6,376 nucleotides of DNA from an uncultured Acetatifactor sp. (GTDB lineage: Bacteria; Bacillota; Clostridia; Lachnospirales; Lachnospiraceae): contig CAJTSY010000175.1 in NCBI GenBank assembly GCA_910578995.1, positions 1 to 6,376 of the forward strand, in the 5' to 3' direction. The notes under the pieces are model-generated. The model had not been told where the DNA came from, ran no database searches, and worked only from the letters and a program-made list of their open reading frames with translations. The position numbers were made by a program, and so were the translations under genes. The number at the start of each line of letters is the position of its first letter. Position 1 is the first letter of the stretch. Positions 1 through 4,722 of this stretch are shown one piece after another.

Positions 1-2
1 CC

Positions 3-77
3 GTTAAGGTACGGCAAGGAAACCTTGTCCTCTCGAACTACAATCACATCTCCCGGGTCAGGGAACTGGTAGTATGA
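3..77 (+). CDS. possible C-terminal end of an upstream gene (partial)
   Basis: This frame is open from the left edge to TGA at 75-77 and would encode about 24 residues ending in ISRVRELVV. Its codons resemble those of the late genes (AAC, TAC, ATC, TCC). I do not recognise the protein. A second frame, starting at base 1, is also open and stops at TAG 70-72, so the choice rests only on codon style. If real, the gene lies upstream on the same strand. Its stop codon falls inside the first copy of an 18-bp tandem duplication, so the duplication did not change the protein end. More sequence to the left would settle it. Confidence 0.33.
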   Translation, partial: VKVRQGNLVLSNYNHISRVRELVV

Positions 78-97
78 ATGGAACTGCTAATATGAAT
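62..97. repeat. 18-bp tandem duplication, two copies
   Basis: Bases 62-79 and 80-97 are direct neighbours and agree at 16 of 18 positions; they differ at 69/87 (G/C) and 72/90 (G/A). A few bases (GG then AA) suggest a third copy starting at 98. Each copy contains TATGAATGG. In frame 3 each copy carries a TGA stop followed directly by ATG. It sits just before the first small gene and is most simply a slippage duplication. Confidence 0.75.
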
Positions 98-119
98 GGG
101 AAGACATGGAGGGAATGAA

Positions 120-353
120 ATGACAATTAAAGAAGCAATCAAATTATTGGACGGTTTTAAAATGAACAGTGTATTCGGAGAAGATGCTTTAAATGCATCT
201 AAGGTTTTTCTCAATGCTGCTAAGAAAGCTAAAACCCCTTCAACAAAGTCACTACATGAAAGCAGATATTTCACTTGTAAGAAAATTTCTGATATCTGCA
301 TTCAGAGCGGGTATGACGCTATTTCTTATAAGTACTATAAAGAACACTGTTAA
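120..353 (+). CDS. small AT-rich gene of unknown function
   Basis: The gene encodes 77 residues beginning MTIKEAIKLLDGF. I chose the ATG at 120 because GGAGGG at 108-113 lies 6 bases upstream; the in-frame ATG at 96 has no comparable site and would place that purine run inside the gene. I do not recognise the family. The protein is lysine-rich, likely mainly helical at the N-terminus, has three cysteines towards the C-terminus (the last residue is Cys), and shows no membrane segment or signal peptide. GC content is about one third by hand count, against nearly half in the following genes, which suggests a different origin or a different expression class. It precedes the terminator/promoter at 620-659, so it probably belongs to an upstream transcript rather than the late operon. 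A host-takeover or regulatory role is possible, but nothing in the sequence shows it. Confidence 0.7.
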   Translation: MTIKEAIKLLDGFKMNSVFGEDALNASKVFLNAAKKAKTPSTKSLHESRYFTCKKISDICIQSGYDAISYKYYKEHC

Positions 354-374
354 TCGCGTTGAATAGGAGGTTAT

Positions 375-611
375 ATGGAATCGAAATTTATAGCCCTTTG
401 CAGACAGCACAACCTGGCCTGCCGATATCCTAATGAGACATTCTGTGATCAGGAAATGCGAGACGCTGCCGGGTGTATACGCGATCAGATCGGCGAATAT
501 CCCAACATAGAAATTTCTTCTGATGACTACTGTACCATCGATATTATCGATATCGGCGAGGTGCGCCGGGTCTGGGACGATCATGAGGAAACATTTAAAA
601 TAATTGAATAA
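375..611 (+). CDS. small acidic protein of unknown function
   Basis: The gene encodes 78 residues beginning MESKFIALCRQHN. AGGAGG at 365-370 is 4 bases before the ATG, somewhat close but strong. The protein is acidic, especially in the second half (SSDDY, WDDHEE), and soluble by appearance. Four cysteines lie at roughly residues 9, 16, 24 and 34, with one more near residue 53; I see no clear zinc-finger spacing. A 9-bp repeat at 537-553 encodes the tandem IDI-IDI. GC is near half, like the late genes and unlike the gene just upstream. It is 21 bases behind the previous stop, so the two are probably cotranscribed. The gene ends 8 bases before the terminator hairpin, which fits it being the last gene of its transcript. 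I do not recognise a family; acidic DNA-mimic or inhibitor-like roles are conceivable but unsupported. Confidence 0.65.
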   Translation: MESKFIALCRQHNLACRYPNETFCDQEMRDAAGCIRDQIGEYPNIEISSDDYCTIDIIDIGEVRRVWDDHEETFKIIE

Positions 612-619
612 CGAAAAAC

Positions 620-659
620 AGGGCATACACTTGACAATCTCATCTGTATGCCCTATTTT
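620..659. terminator. bidirectional terminator-like hairpin
   Basis: The inverted repeat AGGGCATAC (620-628) / GTATGCCCT (646-654) gives a 9-bp stem with a 17-base loop. After one mismatch, A and T runs flank it: AAAAA at 614-618 on the left and TTTT at 656-659 on the right. Read rightwards it is followed by ATTTTA; read leftwards it is followed by GTTTTTCG, the better U-tract. It starts 8 bases after the stop at 611, as expected for the end of the small-gene transcript. The loop is longer than in a typical intrinsic terminator, and it contains a -35-like hexamer. Confidence 0.6.
631..659 (+). promoter_or_regulatory. candidate late promoter (TTGACA - 17 bp - TATTTT)
   Basis: A perfect sigma-A type -35 hexamer TTGACA (631-636) is followed after 17 bases by TATTTT (654-659), which matches TATAAT at 4 of 6 positions. 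There is no extended -10 TG. Transcription would start near 665-667, at the Shine-Dalgarno sequence AAGGAGG (666-672) of the next gene, leaving a leader of only about 15 bases before the ATG at 681. The -35 lies in the loop of the terminator-like hairpin and the -10 begins at the last base of its stem. The position, just before the scaffold-position gene and the capsid gene, is where a phi29-like late promoter is expected. phi29's own late promoter A3 differs in lacking a good -35 and needing activator p4. Confidence 0.5.
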
Positions 660-680
660 AAATATAAGGAGGATAATAAT

Positions 681-1106
681 ATGTTAACGAAAGACTACAT
701 CTCACTTTTACAGGCAGGATTTTCACCCGAGCAGATCGATAAGATTACGACTATCCAGACTTCTGCACCTGCCCCGGCTCCTGCCCCGGCACCCATTAAT
801 TATGAGGCCCTGGCGCGAGCCATTTTCAATCTGATACCGGCACCTGCCCCGGCACCTGCCCCGGCACCTGCCCCGGCTCCTGCCCCGGCTCCTGCCCCGG
901 CTCCTGCCCCGGCTCCGGCTCCTGCCCCGGCACCCGTCCCGGCTCCGGCCCCCGCTGCCGATCAGTTTGCGCATTACCTGAACTCCCTCAGAGGAATTGA
1001 CATCCCCCCGCAGAAGAGTATGGAAGACCTCTTTATGCAGCAGTATCAGTCCCTGTATGGACAGGAACCCAACCGCCCTACCCAGGAAACAAGCGCTATA
1101 TCATAG
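681..1106 (+). CDS. Pro-Ala-repeat protein in the scaffold position
   Basis: The gene encodes 141 residues from the ATG at 681, which has AAGGAGG at 666-672; the in-frame ATG at 648 has no such site and lies inside the terminator stem. Layout: a short helical head (residues 1-25, with LLQAGFSPEQIDKI), a Pro-Ala run at 29-38, a helical island around 39-52 (INYEALARAIFNLI), a Pro-Ala run at 53-93, and a C-terminal part (94-141) containing FAHYLNSL and MEDLFMQQYQSLYG. Proteins with an LLxAGFxxEQI-like head followed by Pro/Ala linkers are, as I recall, common just before capsid genes of clostridial phages. phi29 has its scaffold gp7 (98 residues) at this place, so a scaffolding or head-assembly role is inferred from position, not from homology. 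Pro-Ala repeats form extended, semi-rigid linkers, suggesting two or three short interaction helices held apart. A head decoration protein is the alternative. Confidence 0.8.
   Translation: MLTKDYISLLQAGFSPEQIDKITTIQTSAPAPAPAPAPINYEALARAIFNLIPAPAPAPAPAPAPAPAPAPAPAPAPAPAPAPAPVPAPAPAADQFAHYLNSLRGIDIPPQKSMEDLFMQQYQSLYGQEPNRPTQETSAIS
765..794 (+). repeat. short 12-bp Pro-Ala repeat block
   Basis: One unit GCACCTGCCCCG (765-776), one unit GCTCCTGCCCCG (777-788) and a half unit GCACCC follow in frame and encode five Ala-Pro pairs. The same two unit types build the longer block at 840-959, so the two blocks share an origin. Confidence 0.9.
840..959 (+). repeat. long 12-bp Pro-Ala repeat block
   Basis: Three copies of GCACCTGCCCCG (840-875) are followed by three of GCTCCTGCCCCG (876-911), a half unit (912-917), one more GCT-type unit (918-929), a degenerate unit GCACCCGTCCCG (930-941, giving the single Pro-Val) and a decayed end (942-959). 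The array is in frame and encodes Ala-Pro pairs. Perfect internal copies with a decayed edge indicate recent expansion by slippage; copy number is likely to vary between related phages. Confidence 0.92.
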
Positions 1107-1109
1107 CGC
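1093..1109 (+). promoter_or_regulatory. hairpin spanning the stop codon of the Pro-Ala gene
   Basis: GCGCTAT (1093-1099) pairs with ATAGCGC (1103-1109) around a 3-base loop. The stop codon TAG (1104-1106) is in the right arm, so ribosomes ending the upstream gene would melt it. There is no following U-tract, so it is not a classical terminator. Confidence 0.5.
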
Positions 1110-1122
1110 CATTACAGCATTC

Positions 1123-1145
1123 AAAGAGTCATGCAGTGACTCTTT
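1123..1145 (+). promoter_or_regulatory. hairpin just upstream of the capsid gene RBS
   Basis: AAAGAGTCA (1123-1131) pairs perfectly with TGACTCTTT (1137-1145) around a 5-base loop. The right arm ends 3 bases before the capsid Shine-Dalgarno AAAGGAG (1149-1155). The stem leaves the ribosome site free. It could protect the 5' end of a processed capsid mRNA or act as a weak attenuator; the T run is only three bases. Confidence 0.55.
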
Positions 1146-1160
1146 ATGAAAGGAGAACAC

Positions 1161-2435
1161 ATGGCAAACACACTTACACCCATCGATGTATACCAGATCG
1201 TAAACGAACTGGCTTCCCAGACACTCGGCGGCACAAACGGCATTAAAGTCGTCGACACATCAACCTTTGTAACCGTCGGAGAAAAACTGCTCCGTACCGG
1301 AACGGAAAACGTCCTGAACGCCATTTCCGCTGTAGTAGGACGTACCATCTTTTCCGTCCGTCCTTACCGGCAGAAGCTCGGTTCACTTACCGTAGAAGCT
1401 GACAGATGGGGAGCGCAGACCAGGAAAGTGGTTTATCTCTATAATGAGACGGAGGCGTCTACAGACTACAACACAGACATCAATCCTAATCAGCTTGCTA
1501 ACGGTAACAGCATCGACATGTACCCGATCAACTCCCCCGGCGTTGTGCAGCTGAACTTTTACGGCACTAAAAAACTTCAGAAACACATTACCCGGTTCAG
1601 AGACCAGCTTGCGATTGCTTTTCGGAATGAGGGTGAATTTGTATCCTTCCTTAACGGAATGATGACGGAGTTTAACAACGAAATCGAGGTTGCCAACGAG
1701 GTCAAAACCCGTGCTGCACTCTTAAACTACATGGCAGGAATCAGCAGCATGGGCCTTACGGAGGTAGACCTGACAAAAGCGTACAATGACCGCTTTGGAA
1801 CGTCTTACACACGGGAACAGCTGCTTAGTACCCATATGTCAGATTTTATGAAGTTTATGGCGGGACAGATCAAAATATACTCCTCCCGCCTTACGGATTT
1901 CGGATTTAACCATCACGCTAACCTGACCGGCACCCGGATTCCCCGGCACACTCCCAAGGCCTTCCAGAAAATGGTAATGTACGAGCCGATTTTCATTGAA
2001 GCACAAAGCCAGGTGTACAGCTCCCTGTTCAATCCCAGTTATCTTGAAATCGGAAGCTATGAGGGTGTAAACTACTGGCAGAGCCAGAACAGCCCTACGG
2101 AGATCAACATTCTCCCCAACATCCTGGACGTGGCAACCGGGGCCAGCAAGGACGCAGAAGCAGCCGTAAATCTGCCCTATGTAATAGGCGTACTGTTTGA
2201 CCGGGAAGCATGCGGTGTCGTTCCCCAGTTTGACTACAGTTCAACCACTCCTTTTAACAGCGCAGGCGGATACTTTAATACCTACGTACACTGGAGGTTT
2301 AACGCATTTAATGATTTCACTGAAAATGGAATCCTGTTTGTAATGGGAGCAGGAGGTTCAGGCGATCCCGGTACACAGACAGCCTCCATTCCTGTTAAAA
2401 AGACACGTGCGGTAGCCCGGGGAGAAGTTATCTAG
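1161..2435 (+). CDS. major capsid protein (phi29-like podovirus, gp8 position)
   Basis: The gene encodes 424 residues from the ATG at 1161, with AAAGGAG at 1149-1155 and 5 bases of spacing; the in-frame ATG at 1146 would lie upstream of that site and next to the hairpin arm. Sequence features I recognise from major capsid proteins of gut phi29-like phages include IVNELASQTLG near the N-terminus, VGEKLLRTGTENVLNA, IFSVRPY, LQKHITRFRDQL, MAGISSMG, the SSLFNPSYL segment, and a C-terminal FNSAGGYFNTYVHWRFN. The phi29 gp8 protein is 448 residues and has a C-terminal Ig-like domain; this protein stops soon after the YVHWRF region (phi29 has YYYHVWQTL at the comparable place) with a short Gly-rich and basic tail, so the Ig-like domain appears absent. 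An HK97-type fold is expected from the family. It follows the scaffold-position gene and precedes the lysis pair. Strong RBS and flanking hairpins fit high expression. Confidence 0.9.
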   Translation: MANTLTPIDVYQIVNELASQTLGGTNGIKVVDTSTFVTVGEKLLRTGTENVLNAISAVVGRTIFSVRPYRQKLGSLTVEADRWGAQTRKVVYLYNETEASTDYNTDINPNQLANGNSIDMYPINSPGVVQLNFYGTKKLQKHITRFRDQLAIAFRNEGEFVSFLNGMMTEFNNEIEVANEVKTRAALLNYMAGISSMGLTEVDLTKAYNDRFGTSYTREQLLSTHMSDFMKFMAGQIKIYSSRLTDFGFNHHANLTGTRIPRHTPKAFQKMVMYEPIFIEAQSQVYSSLFNPSYLEIGSYEGVNYWQSQNSPTEINILPNILDVATGASKDAEAAVNLPYVIGVLFDREACGVVPQFDYSSTTPFNSAGGYFNTYVHWRFNAFNDFTENGILFVMGAGGSGDPGTQTASIPVKKTRAVARGEVI

Positions 2436-2477
2436 AAAAGAAGTTATCAAAGACTCTTTAGGAAGGAGGTAACCTAT

Positions 2478-2672
2478 ATGACCCAGGATGTCTTAACAGC
2501 AATTTCAACTGTCGGATTCCCCATTGCGGCATGCTGCGGACTCTTTTGGTACCTAACAAGACAGTCAGAAAACCATAAGGCTGAGACGGCGGCACTCACA
2601 TCCGCCATATCCAAACTGGAGCTTGCCATAAATGAGCTTATCATCCGAATCGGAGGGAAAGATGAAGATTAG
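2478..2672 (+). CDS. small holin-like membrane protein
   Basis: The gene encodes 64 residues from the ATG at 2478 with AAGGAGGT at 2463-2470. One membrane segment lies at about residues 8-26 (containing TVGFPIAACCGLFWYL), followed by a charged, coiled-coil-like helix (about 32-60) and an acidic end (GGKDED). The TVGFPIA start resembles small YvrJ/BhlA-like phage membrane proteins. It overlaps the endolysin by 11 bases, and this pairing is the main reason to call it a holin, the inner-membrane protein that times release of lysozyme. It is much shorter than phi29 holin gp14 (131 residues), so it is not an obvious homologue. A single membrane segment would make it a class III type or a pinholin-like protein. 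Experimental lysis activity is inferred, not shown. Confidence 0.78.
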   Translation: MTQDVLTAISTVGFPIAACCGLFWYLTRQSENHKAETAALTSAISKLELAINELIIRIGGKDED

Positions 2673-3303
2673 CAATCAGGGAATATCCCTTATCAAAAGT
2701 TTTGAAGGCTTTCGCGGTCATGCTTATCTGTGTCCTGCCGGCGTGTGGACGATCGGATACGGCCACACACAGGGAGTGAAATCCGGAGACGTCTGTACTG
2801 AAAGCGAGGCGGATGCCATGCTTAGAAATGATCTGAATTATTTCGAGCGCGCGGTAGAAGAGGTGAACACGAAATACCAGTATGCTTTCACACAGCCGCA
2901 GTTTGATGCCCTTGTCTCTTTTACTTTCAACTGCGGAAGCGGAGCCCTCAATCAGCTGTGCCGTAGGGGGGAACGTACGAAAGAAGAGATTTCAGAGGCC
3001 GTCCTTCTGTATAATAAGGCCAACGGAAAAGTTCTGACCGGACTTGTCAGGAGACGGGCAGCAGAAAAAAAGCTTTTCGATTCCGTGTCGTCCGCAAATT
3101 ATTATCCGGAATATACCGGAAGCTCCTCATGTATTGACGATGTTTTCACTTCCATAGGGGTTGAACCGCAGTATATTGGAAACTGGCGCCGCCGTACGAT
3201 CATCGCCCGCGCGAATGGTATCGCGGATTACAGGGGAAGCGGAGCGCAGAACCTGAAACTGATCCGTCTTGCCAGACAGGGACGTCTTAAGGCGCCTTAT
3301 TAA
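2662..3303 (+). CDS. endolysin, GH24 muramidase with C-terminal module
   Basis: The gene encodes 213 residues from the ATG at 2662; GGAGGG at 2652-2657 is 4 bases upstream, while the in-frame ATG at 2632 lacks a site. Residues 1-140 form a T4/P21-type lysozyme that cleaves the MurNAc-GlcNAc bond. The catalytic pattern is E15, C24, T30 within FEGFRGHAYLCPAGVWTIGYGH: the T4 spacing (E11, D20, T26) is kept, but Cys replaces Asp. FDALVSFTFNCGSGAL (81-96) and GLVRRRAAEKKLF (127-139) are family hallmarks. Residues about 147-213 are a separate module (SCIDDVFTSIGV, ARANGIADYRGSGAQNLKLI) resembling C-terminal modules of clostridial and Lachnospiraceae phage lysins, probably binding the cell wall. No signal peptide or SAR helix is present, so release would depend on the upstream holin. 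phi29's own lysozyme, gp15, is also a muramidase but its gene lies late in the operon. Confidence 0.93.
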   Translation: MKISNQGISLIKSFEGFRGHAYLCPAGVWTIGYGHTQGVKSGDVCTESEADAMLRNDLNYFERAVEEVNTKYQYAFTQPQFDALVSFTFNCGSGALNQLCRRGERTKEEISEAVLLYNKANGKVLTGLVRRRAAEKKLFDSVSSANYYPEYTGSSSCIDDVFTSIGVEPQYIGNWRRRTIIARANGIADYRGSGAQNLKLIRLARQGRLKAPY

Positions 3304-3312
3304 GGAGGGGCT

Positions 3313-4722
3313 ATGCAGGTTTCATTTTACACATTTTCAAAACGCAGAAACAGCCTTGCCGTTCCGGATTCCGGAGGAACCGCCGTCGACGTACGGCTGA
3401 AGGAGGGGACAAATGTCCTCTCCCCCGTCCTCCTGCTTTCAGGCCATGAAAATCCGACGGACTGGAATTATGTCTCCATACCGGAACTGGGAGGGCGTCT
3501 GTACTATGTAACATCCTGGGAGTCATGGCGCGATTTATGGCGGTGCTATCTTTCAGTTGATGTTTTGGGCAGTTATAGAAATGCAATCCGTAGTACTACT
3601 GCCCTGGTGATTTTCAGTTCCTCATCCTACAGCTTAGACCTGATAGATAACCGCATTCCCGCGGAGGGCAGTTTTACTGAAAATTCTACCGACTATGACA
3701 TGCAGGGCACCCTGTCCGGCGCGGAAACGACTCCTGTAGGGATGTTTGCTCTCACAACCATGGCAAAGGATTCCGACTATGCAACGGGCGTAACCACTAC
3801 CTATTTCCTAAGTTGGAGCAATATGTCAGCATTCGCGAAAGCAATGCTTGAACCGTCTTTCATCGAGGAACTGAAGCAGTACTTTATCAATCCTTTTGAC
3901 GGGCTAATAGACTGCTACTACCTGCCCGTTAATGTGGGAACGTTTATATCGCTTGGCGTACCGTCGCCTATATGGCTTGGCGCATACCAGGTTCCCGGCG
4001 GCGCCGTAGGAGTGCAGCCCAGGGCAACATCACTGGCCGTACACAGTCTTACCCGCACCATGGAAATACCCTGGATATACAACGATTTCAGAAATCTTCA
4101 TCCCTATACCAATATTGAAATTTTCGTTCCCTTCTGTGGTTCTAAAGCGATTGATACGGCTGAAGTGTATGGAACATCGGAAATAAAAATGGAATATTCA
4201 GTTGATGTTTCGACGGGGGCGGTTCAGGCTGTTGCCTATAACTCAAATAAAAAAGTGCTTGGGGAGTGGTCCGGGAACTGTAAGGTATCCCTTCCTCTTG
4301 CACAGTCGCAGTCCAGGGCAGAATCCCTTATCGGGGTGACAGGCGCCGCTGTCACGTCTGTAGCAGGTGCAGCAAGCGGAAATGCAGCCATGGTTGCATC
4401 CGGCGCCTTGTCGGCCATCTCAAGCGCCATACAGCCAACCCAGGTTAAGAGTATGGGAGGGATGAGCGGCAGCGTGCTGGGGGCGGTTCTTGGAAATGAC
4501 AGGACACTGTTTCAAAATTTCCGTATCACTGTCACGAGCAGGAATACACCTGAATCCCCCTCTGGAATAAGAGGTGTCCAGGGAAATGCCTGTAATGCGG
4601 TCAGGACGCTGTCATCCCTGTCAGGGTACTGTCAGACTTCCGGCTTTTCCGTTTCGGCGCCTGCCTTCCAGTCGGAAATTGATGAAATTAATTCCATGTT
4701 GGATTCGGGGGTGTATTTATGA
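3313..4722 (+). CDS. tail tube/knob protein (phi29 gp9-like)
   Basis: The gene encodes 469 residues from the ATG at 3313 with AAGGAGGGG at 3302-3310. The N-terminus (MQVSFYTFSKRRNS), the WNYVSIPELGGRLYYV stretch and the middle segment HPYTNIEIFVPFCGSKAID are typical of gp9-like distal tail proteins of phi29-type phages. Residues about 338-375 (4324-4437) form a long Ala/Gly/Ser/Val-rich loop without charges, at the place expected for the gp9 hydrophobic loop that plugs the tail and inserts in the host membrane to make a pore for DNA. phi29 gp9 is 599 residues, so this protein is about 130 shorter. It stands directly before the portal gene, as gene 9 stands before gene 10 in phi29, and overlaps it by 4 bases. 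No enzyme domain is visible. Function follows from homology and order. Confidence 0.85.
   Translation: MQVSFYTFSKRRNSLAVPDSGGTAVDVRLKEGTNVLSPVLLLSGHENPTDWNYVSIPELGGRLYYVTSWESWRDLWRCYLSVDVLGSYRNAIRSTTALVIFSSSSYSLDLIDNRIPAEGSFTENSTDYDMQGTLSGAETTPVGMFALTTMAKDSDYATGVTTTYFLSWSNMSAFAKAMLEPSFIEELKQYFINPFDGLIDCYYLPVNVGTFISLGVPSPIWLGAYQVPGGAVGVQPRATSLAVHSLTRTMEIPWIYNDFRNLHPYTNIEIFVPFCGSKAIDTAEVYGTSEIKMEYSVDVSTGAVQAVAYNSNKKVLGEWSGNCKVSLPLAQSQSRAESLIGVTGAAVTSVAGAASGNAAMVASGALSAISSAIQPTQVKSMGGMSGSVLGAVLGNDRTLFQNFRITVTSRNTPESPSGIRGVQGNACNAVRTLSSLSGYCQTSGFSVSAPAFQSEIDEINSMLDSGVYL

Noticed and set aside
15..27. Small hairpin CAAGG-AAA-CCTTG as a terminator or regulatory site
   Set aside because: Five strong pairs (seven with a wobble), no U-tract, and it lies within an open reading frame; too weak to support.
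252..626. 124-codon open frame on the minus strand under the two small genes
   Set aside because: Its start lies in the terminator hairpin, I see no convincing RBS, and both + strand genes it covers have good RBSs and sensible spacing. It is most likely a shadow.
684..755. UBA-like domain suggested by AGFSPEQI
   Set aside because: Only one short helix-turn-helix is visible; the third helix of a UBA fold is replaced by the Pro-Ala linker. The resemblance is too short to call.
765..959. CRISPR-like or origin iteron array
   Set aside because: Units are 12 bp, directly adjacent without spacers, in frame and coding for Ala-Pro.
723..974. Minus-strand Arg-Gly/Arg-Ser repeat frame resembling an RG-rich RNA-binding protein
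   Set aside because: It is simply the complement of the Pro-Ala dodecamer repeat; no RBS supports it, while the + strand gene has AAGGAGG.
1146..1160. Capsid gene starting at the earlier ATG (1146)
   Set aside because: This would put AAAGGAG inside the coding sequence and leave the ATG at the edge of a hairpin with no RBS; the ATG at 1161 is properly spaced.
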